Below are positions 14,977 through 19,425 of a DNA stretch of 19,425 bases, in pieces. Each line of letters starts with the position of its first letter. Positions within the stretch are counted from its first letter, which is position 1. The notes beneath the pieces were generated by a model that was not told the origin of the DNA, did not search any database, and saw only the letters and a program-made list of their open reading frames with translations. This DNA is from DASQDN01 sp035630195 (GTDB lineage Bacteria; Acidobacteriota; Terriglobia; Bryobacterales; Bryobacteraceae), in contig DASQLD010000406.1 in assembly GCA_035630195.1 (NCBI GenBank), positions 1 to 19,425 on the forward strand, read 5' to 3'. Both the position numbers and the translations under genes were made by a program.

Positions 14977-14997
14977 CCCCGGCGCCAGGAGGACGCG

Positions 14998-15084
14998 ATG
15001 CAACTGCAAAATGTAATATCCGAGAGTCATTCCAGACCCATCGTTAGTTTCGTGTATGCGACTTGGAATCCGAGCTTTTCGTAA
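14998..15084 (+). other. Short open frame (28 codons) behind a perfect Shine-Dalgarno
   Basis: AGGAGG (14987-14992) lies five bases before an ATG, about the strongest ribosome site in the window. The frame reads only 28 residues (MQLQNVISESHSRPIV...) before TAA and runs into the antisense end of the GNAT gene. It resembles no family I know. It could be a tiny peptide, a remnant of a gene once in the plus-strand run, or coincidence. Confidence 0.25.
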
Positions 15085-15833
15085 TTGCGCTGAGATTCGC
15101 TCCCCGGCGCTGTGCAAGCTGCAATCAGGTCACAGCCAGCCTCGATTGCTGCTTCCACCCGCGCGCGAATCACAGCGGATTGCACTCCTTTCCCGCGAAA
15201 GCGTTGATGAGTGGCATCGCTGAAAAGACTGGCGACTTTGTTCCGTACGGACATCCCGCCCCCGCCCACTGCTAGCCCATCGAGGAAAGCGAGGAACACC
15301 GAGCTGCAGGGCATATGAAACAGGGTCGCGCCGAGTTCCATCTCCTGTTCATTCAAATGATCTCGACCGAAGAAGCCACCGATGACGGTTTTAATAAAGA
15401 CCTCTCGCTCCGGGGGTTCGGCGCGGCGGACGGTGATCATGCCCGGAAGAGGCGGCAACTGCTCGTCCGGCGTTAGAGCCCGCGCCATGACGTTCAAGAA
15501 TTCCAAAATACGATAACCCCGGCTTGATAACAATTCACGTAAAGTAGGATCGGCGTACGGACACAAGTCGACAATGACCGGCGTGTCACGCTGGTGGAAA
15601 AAGTCTTCCAACTCTTCTATGTCATCGGCAGTGACCGGACCATGCATGCCAATGCCAAGCGCGTGCGTTAAAGGCGAATCAGATCCGCAGTAGACGGCGA
15701 CCCCGCCGCCGATCGCTTTCGCGGTTGCTCCGCCATTGCAATTGATCTCGCACAGCGCTTCGGCGCATCCTGCAGCGTCGATCGCCTCGGCCATCTCCAG
15801 CCGCCGTGCAACCTCATTCGTAATTGAAAGCAT
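15027..15833 (-). CDS. GNAT family N-acetyltransferase
   Basis: The 268-residue protein has a C-terminal GNAT domain at about 133-268. The acetyl-CoA pyrophosphate loop is HQRFRGKGVQSAVIRAR (R213, G214, G216), followed by ACTAPGSESQRNYEKLGF (239-256), typical of motif B. The N-terminal ~125 residues look like a degenerate GNAT-like or regulatory half (strand IVDLCPYADP, helix, RGYRILEFLNVMAR). The acyl acceptor is unknown. It is a lone gene: it converges on the methyltransferase gene and diverges from the isomerase-like gene, with a 12-base tandem repeat between them. The ATG at 15833 lacks a strong Shine-Dalgarno. Confidence 0.85.
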   Translation of the reverse strand: MLSITNEVARRLEMAEAIDAAGCAEALCEINCNGGATAKAIGGGVAVYCGSDSPLTHALGIGMHGPVTADDIEELEDFFHQRDTPVIVDLCPYADPTLRELLSSRGYRILEFLNVMARALTPDEQLPPLPGMITVRRAEPPEREVFIKTVIGGFFGRDHLNEQEMELGATLFHMPCSSVFLAFLDGLAVGGGGMSVRNKVASLFSDATHQRFRGKGVQSAVIRARVEAAIEAGCDLIAACTAPGSESQRNYEKLGFQVAYTKLTMGLE

Positions 15834-15870
15834 TTACTTTGTCGCTGTGCAGCTACGCGCGTGGACTAAT

Positions 15871-15894
15871 TCAGTCGCGACCTCAGTCGTGACC
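15871..15894. repeat. Tandem 12-base direct repeat in a divergent intergenic region
   Basis: TCAGTCGCGACC (15871-15882) is followed immediately by TCAGTCGTGACC (15883-15894), with one mismatch. It lies between the GNAT gene and the isomerase-like gene, 37 bases from the former and 56 from the latter. It may be a two-site operator or replication slippage. Confidence 0.5.
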
Positions 15895-15950
15895 CCATGA
15901 TAAGCTGTGTCCGTCCCAGAGAATCGCGATCATCAGAAAGGAACCAGACC

Positions 15951-16910
15951 ATGAGAGTCGGCGTATTTACTCCCCTACTATCGCAGTTCCCGCTCCCGAA
16001 AGTCTTTGAGAAGCTCAAGAAGTTGAACATCGACACGGTCGAGCTGGGCACCGGCAATTATCCCGGCGACCCGCATTGCAAGCTGTCGATGCTTGACAAC
16101 GAGAAAGAGCTGAAGGAATGGAAGAAGGTCCTCGACGACAACGGCTTCAAGATCAGCGCGCTTAGTTCGCACGGCAACCCGCTGCATCCCGATGCCAACG
16201 TTGCCAAGGGCTACCAGGAGACATCGAGGAAGACGATCCAGCTCGCTCAGAAACTTGGCGTCCCCGTTGTGATCGATTTCTCCGGCTGTCCAGGAGACAG
16301 CGACACTGCAAAGTATCCGAATTGGGTGACATGTCCTTGGCCGCCCGAGTATCTCGACGTCCTCGACTGGCAGTGGGAAAAGAAAGTCATCCCGTACTGG
16401 ACTGAGCATGCCAAGTTTGCTTCCGATCACGGCGTGAAGGTCGCAATCGAGATGCACCCCGGATTCGTCGTTTACAGTCCGGAAACGATGTTGAAATTAC
16501 GGTCCATTGCCGGTCCGTCCATCGGTTGCAATTACGATCCGAGCCACATGTTCTGGCAGGGCATCGATCCTATCGCTGCAATTCGCGTGCTTGGCGATTC
16601 GATCTTCCACGTTCATGCGAAAGACACGCAGATCTACGATCGCAATCTGCCTCTGACTGGTGTCCTCGATACGAAGAAATACACCGATGAGCGCAATCGC
16701 GGCTGGATCTTCCGTACTTGCGGATATGGCCACGCATTCGGCTGGTGGAAAGAATTCATTTCGACGCTGCGGATGTTTGGATACGACTATGTTTTATCGA
16801 TCGAGCATGAGGATTCGCTGATGTCGCCCGACGAAGGTCTCACAAAGGCGGCAGAGTTCCTGAATCAAATCGTTATCCGCGACGCTCCTGCCGCAGCTTG
16901 GTGGGTCTAG
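15951..16910 (+). CDS. Sugar phosphate isomerase/epimerase-type TIM-barrel protein
   Basis: The 319-residue protein belongs to the xylose-isomerase-like/AP endonuclease family 2 barrel. Likely divalent-metal and substrate residues are at strand ends: E31 (VELGTGNYPG), H74 (SSHGNP), E167 and H169 (AIEMHPG), D196 and H199 (YDPSHMFWQG), H222 (HVHAKD) and E285/H286 (SIEHED). The family includes inosose dehydratases, epimerases and hydroxypyruvate isomerases, so the substrate is unknown. The ATG at 15951 is chosen because AAAGGAA lies about eight bases upstream and the first strand starts right there; an in-frame ATG at 15897 adds 18 polar residues. No signal peptide is seen. Confidence 0.88.
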   Translation: MRVGVFTPLLSQFPLPKVFEKLKKLNIDTVELGTGNYPGDPHCKLSMLDNEKELKEWKKVLDDNGFKISALSSHGNPLHPDANVAKGYQETSRKTIQLAQKLGVPVVIDFSGCPGDSDTAKYPNWVTCPWPPEYLDVLDWQWEKKVIPYWTEHAKFASDHGVKVAIEMHPGFVVYSPETMLKLRSIAGPSIGCNYDPSHMFWQGIDPIAAIRVLGDSIFHVHAKDTQIYDRNLPLTGVLDTKKYTDERNRGWIFRTCGYGHAFGWWKEFISTLRMFGYDYVLSIEHEDSLMSPDEGLTKAAEFLNQIVIRDAPAAAWWV

Positions 16911-16991
16911 CGGCCTCCCGCGCCGCAACACCTTATGGTATGCTTCCTTCGGTTTGAATCGGTAGGCCGAAGCTGCAGCAAAGGAGTTGAT

Positions 16992-17222
16992 ATGCGGCGC
17001 TCACACCTGTCTATCGCCTGGGGCGTTCTCGTCGCCTGTTCGTTTTTGGTCGCGGGTCTAATCGGTTGGACCCGCGCCTCCGCACTCACTTTCCTCTTCG
17101 CCTTCGTCATACCAGCCTGTATCACGGCAACCGTCGTCGTGCTTTGGCGTCGAGGCGACAGGGAAGTCGGATCGTCGCACTACCGCCCATCGACGCTCCA
17201 CAGCAGGCGCCGCACGCGCTAA
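16992..17222 (+). CDS. Small two-helix membrane protein, function unknown
   Basis: The 76-residue protein has AAGGAG five bases before its ATG (16992). An in-frame ATG at 16935 has no such site. Two hydrophobic segments, about 7-26 (SIAWGVLVACSFLVAGLIGW) and 31-51 (LTFLFAFVIPACITATVVVLW), are followed by a basic tail (RRGDR...LHSRRRTR). I do not recognise the family. It stands between the isomerase-like gene and the cytochrome-type gene on the same strand. A link to either is not shown. Confidence 0.6.
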   Translation: MRRSHLSIAWGVLVACSFLVAGLIGWTRASALTFLFAFVIPACITATVVVLWRRGDREVGSSHYRPSTLHSRRRTR

Positions 17223-17283
17223 AAATCGCGCAGTCGCGTTGCGGAAAACCGATATGACGCAAGTTCTGCGCGCGGCGAAACGC

Positions 17284-17301
17284 AGACTAGATTAGACTAG
17301 A
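17284..17301. repeat. Two 8-base direct repeats, 10 bases apart, upstream of the cytochrome-type gene
   Basis: AGACTAGA occurs at 17284-17291 and again at 17294-17301, one helical turn apart, 22 bases before the ATG at 17323. The spacing puts both copies on the same face of DNA, as in activator or repressor sites. The region is also the most AT-rich in this gap and may hold the promoter. Confidence 0.4.
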
Positions 17302-17322
17302 AATAGAGGTATTCCGCCGCGC

Positions 17323-19425
17323 ATGGCTATACGTGTCCTCGTCGGTGTCGTCGCCCTGTCCGCGGCCTGTCTGGCCGACTCGCGAGAGGATTTCGAGACC
17401 AAAGTTAGACCTGTCCTTGCCAAGAATTGCTTCGCCTGCCATCGCGACACGGCCATGGGTGGGTTGCGTCTCGATTCTCGCGCCGCCATCTTGAAGGGCG
17501 GTTCCACGGGGCCGGCCGCTGTTGAAGGCAAAGCAGATGAATCTCTGCTCATCAAAGTCATAGAACACACGCACGATCGCCTCAAGATGCCGCCTTCCGG
17601 CAAAATGAAGGCTGAGGACATCGCGGCGATTCGAAACTGGATCGATTCCGGAGCCTATTGGCCCGAAGAAAAGCCAACCCAGTCTGCCGCGCCGAAGTCC
17701 AAGGAATACGTCATCACTCCGGAGCACCGGTCGTTCTGGTCCTTCCGGCCAGTCCAGCGACCCCCCATTCCCACCACGGCGAAGAATCCGATCGACGCCT
17801 TTTTATTGGCGCGACTTGAAGCCGAAGGTCTCAAGCCTAGCCCACGCGCCGATGATCGAACGTTGATTCGCCGGGCAACGCTCGATCTGACCGGCCTGCC
17901 GCCGACGCCCCAGGAAGTCGACGCATTTCTCAACGACAAAGCCCCGGACGCCTTTGCGAAAGTGATCGATCGTTTGCTAGCCTCTCCACGTTACGGAGAG
18001 CGCTGGGCGCGCTACTGGCTCGATGTCGCGCGTTATGCCGACGATGTTTTCCTGTCGACCGAGGATCGTCCTTATCCGAACTCGTGGAGATATCGGAACT
18101 GGGTGATCAAAGCCCTCAACTCCGACATGCCGTACGACCGCTTCGTCAAGGCGCAGATTGCAGGCGACCAGATTGGTGAACCGGCCGGCCTCGGATTTTA
18201 TGCGTTGAGCCCGGAAATGCAAGACGATCGCGTCGATGCGACCACGCGCGGCTTCATGGGTCTGACCGTTGCATGCGCGCAGTGCCACGACCATAAGTTC
18301 GATCCCATTCCGACTAAAGACTTCTATTCCCTGCAGGGGATCTTCAACAACACGCAACTGGACGAAGTTCCGCTTGCGGAAGAAGAAACGGTCAAGGTGT
18401 GGAAAGACCGCAAGGCAGCTCTCGACAAAGCTGAGGAAGCGCTCAAGAAGTTTTACGACACGCAAACGACGGAAGTAGGCGAAATGCTGGCTGCGCGAAC
18501 GGAACAGTATCTTCTCGCGACGCGTGGCCTCGGCAGTGAAGCCGGTCTCGACAAAGAAACACTCGAGCGTTGGAAGAAATACCTCGACAATCCTCGTAAG
18601 GATCATCCGCTACTCGACAAGTGGACCGCGCTTAACAACGATGAAGCCGCGATTCGGGCGGAAGCGACCCGCCTGGGCGCTCTTGTCCTCGACGTCATCG
18701 AAGAGAAGAAGAAGGTGGACAAGAAGAACGAGATCACGCTCGGTCTCAACCCGGAACGCCGAGATCTCGCTGGCGCGACACTGGTTTCTCTCGATCGCGA
18801 CAAATACATTCTTTGGCGCGACCTTTTCGCCAAAGCGACCCAGGATGCCGGCGGCGCCCGTAAAACCCTGGACGGAGTGTATTACTACGGCAAAGGCAAG
18901 GTGGATCGTTTCCTGCAAGGGATCTGGACAGAGCACGCTGTCCTTCTCGCCAAGCAGGTCACAAGCGCCAAGGCCGCTCTTCCTGAGCGTTACCCCTTCC
19001 TACAAACCATCAGCGACAAGAAAAAGCTCGCAACGATGAAAGTTCACGTGCGTGGCGATCGCAACAATTTGGGTGATCTGGCGCCTCCGAGATTCCTCGC
19101 CATTCTTTCTGGCGACGAGCGCAAACAATTCACCAAAGGCAGCGGACGACTGGAACTCGCTGAGGCAATTGCCAGCCCCGAGAATCCACTCACGGCGCGA
19201 GTATTCGTCAATCGAGTTTGGATGTACCATTTCGGACGCGGCATTGTGAACACGCCGAGTAACTTCGGTCAGCTCGGTGAACGTCCATCACATCCCGAAT
19301 TGCTCGATTACCTGGCCTCTGAATTCGTCTCGAATGGATGGAGCATCAAAAAGCTGCATCGGCAGATCATGTTGTCCGACGCCTATGCCTTGAGCGCTCA
19401 CGAGATGGAGCCGAACAAGACGAAG
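17323..19425 (+). CDS. Planctomycete-type cytochrome c / DUF1549-DUF1553 protein, 5' part (3' end beyond window)
   Basis: All 701 codons from the ATG to the right edge are open, so the gene is incomplete. A signal peptide (about 1-18, cleavage likely after CLA) is followed by a PSCyt1-type c-heme domain with CFACH (36-40) and MPPSGKM as the possible methionine ligand region. A DUF1549 domain then runs from about 152-340, including DLTGLPPTPQEVDAFL and a second CxxCH (CAQCH, 318-322) before DHKFDPIPT. A charged helical spacer spans about 350-605, and the start of DUF1553 (RLELAEAIASPENPLTARVFVNRVW, then GWSIKKLHRQIMLS) follows. These exported proteins are typical of Planctomycetes and Acidobacteriota and often precede a DUF1501 gene. 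The exact function is unknown; redox or polymer-linked roles have been proposed. The nearest Shine-Dalgarno-like sequence is 13 bases upstream. Confidence 0.88.
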   Translation, partial: MAIRVLVGVVALSAACLADSREDFETKVRPVLAKNCFACHRDTAMGGLRLDSRAAILKGGSTGPAAVEGKADESLLIKVIEHTHDRLKMPPSGKMKAEDIAAIRNWIDSGAYWPEEKPTQSAAPKSKEYVITPEHRSFWSFRPVQRPPIPTTAKNPIDAFLLARLEAEGLKPSPRADDRTLIRRATLDLTGLPPTPQEVDAFLNDKAPDAFAKVIDRLLASPRYGERWARYWLDVARYADDVFLSTEDRPYPNSWRYRNWVIKALNSDMPYDRFVKAQIAGDQIGEPAGLGFYALSPEMQDDRVDATTRGFMGLTVACAQCHDHKFDPIPTKDFYSLQGIFNNTQLDEVPLAEEETVKVWKDRKAALDKAEEALKKFYDTQTTEVGEMLAARTEQYLLATRGLGSEAGLDKETLERWKKYLDNPRKDHPLLDKWTALNNDEAAIRAEATRLGALVLDVIEEKKKVDKKNEITLGLNPERRDLAGATLVSLDRDKYILWRDLFAKATQDAGGARKTLDGVYYYGKGKVDRFLQGIWTEHAVLLAKQVTSAKAALPERYPFLQTISDKKKLATMKVHVRGDRNNLGDLAPPRFLAILSGDERKQFTKGSGRLELAEAIASPENPLTARVFVNRVWMYHFGRGIVNTPSNFGQLGERPSHPELLDYLASEFVSNGWSIKKLHRQIMLSDAYALSAHEMEPNKTK

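Noticed and set aside
16938..16980. tRNA-like stretch with GGTTTGAATC and an inverted CTTCGG/CCGAAG pair
   Set aside because: The flanking bases do not form a T-stem, and no acceptor, D or anticodon arms can be drawn around it.
17977..18606. 209-codon open frame on the minus strand inside the cytochrome-type gene
   Set aside because: The plus-strand frame is continuous for 701 codons with clear domains; the minus frame is a shadow of its codon bias.
1..19425. CRISPR arrays, insertion sequences, phage genes, toxin-antitoxin or defence systems
   Set aside because: I saw no regularly spaced repeats, transposase motifs, terminal inverted repeats, integrase or nuclease/helicase defence genes on either strand.

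Overview
The window is a gene-dense, moderately GC-rich bacterial chromosome segment. I see no mobile elements, CRISPR arrays or RNA genes. Gene content fits a Gram-negative soil bacterium with LPS: MsbA, two family-9 (heptosyltransferase-type) glycosyltransferases and a WaaL/Wzy-type ligase are present. The large Planctomycete-type cytochrome (PSCyt1/DUF1549/DUF1553) at the right edge and the short, N-terminally extended Hfq make Acidobacteriota (Solibacter-like) my best guess. This is an inference from gene content, not a phylogenetic placement.

Layout. 1-1262 (minus): the start of a short-chain dehydrogenase preceded by an O-antigen ligase/polymerase-like membrane protein. 1303-1785 (plus): SixA phosphatase, convergent with a tRNA nucleotidyltransferase (1778-3070) that follows a 56-residue two-helix membrane protein (3076-3246). 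3558-3992 (plus): an unrecognised acidic 144-residue protein preceded by a 17-bp palindrome and closed by a hairpin shared with the convergent Hfq-like gene.

4015-12649 (minus) is one long, tightly packed run of eleven genes: Trm112-like zinc ribbon, GT9 glycosyltransferase, MsbA-type ABC exporter, YicC, Gmk, RpoZ, CoaBC, family-4 uracil-DNA glycosylase, Tmk, HolB, Hfq-like. Many junctions are 4-8 bp overlaps, so it is probably one transcription unit linking LPS export, nucleotide and CoA synthesis, RNA polymerase assembly, DNA repair and replication. Divergent from it, 12695-14976 (plus) encodes RpiB, a compact HxGH nucleotidyltransferase related to the RfaE/HldE C-terminal domain, a WaaC-like heptosyltransferase and an ICMT/PEMT-type membrane methyltransferase. 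RpiB (pentose phosphate supply), the nucleotidyltransferase and the heptosyltransferase could plausibly work together in making the LPS inner core.

14998-19425: a short open frame behind a perfect Shine-Dalgarno, a GNAT acetyltransferase (minus), a sugar-phosphate isomerase/epimerase-type TIM barrel, a 76-residue two-helix membrane protein, and the first 701 residues of the cytochrome-type protein, which runs off the right edge.

Most of the window is recognisable housekeeping. The points most worth a second look are the inverted Hfq architecture, the shortened nucleotidyltransferase, the possible back-to-back leaderless promoter pair at 12650-12694, the orphan 144-residue gene with its flanking inverted repeats, and several small genes that are easy to miss. 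I did not find a convincing new defence or mobile system.
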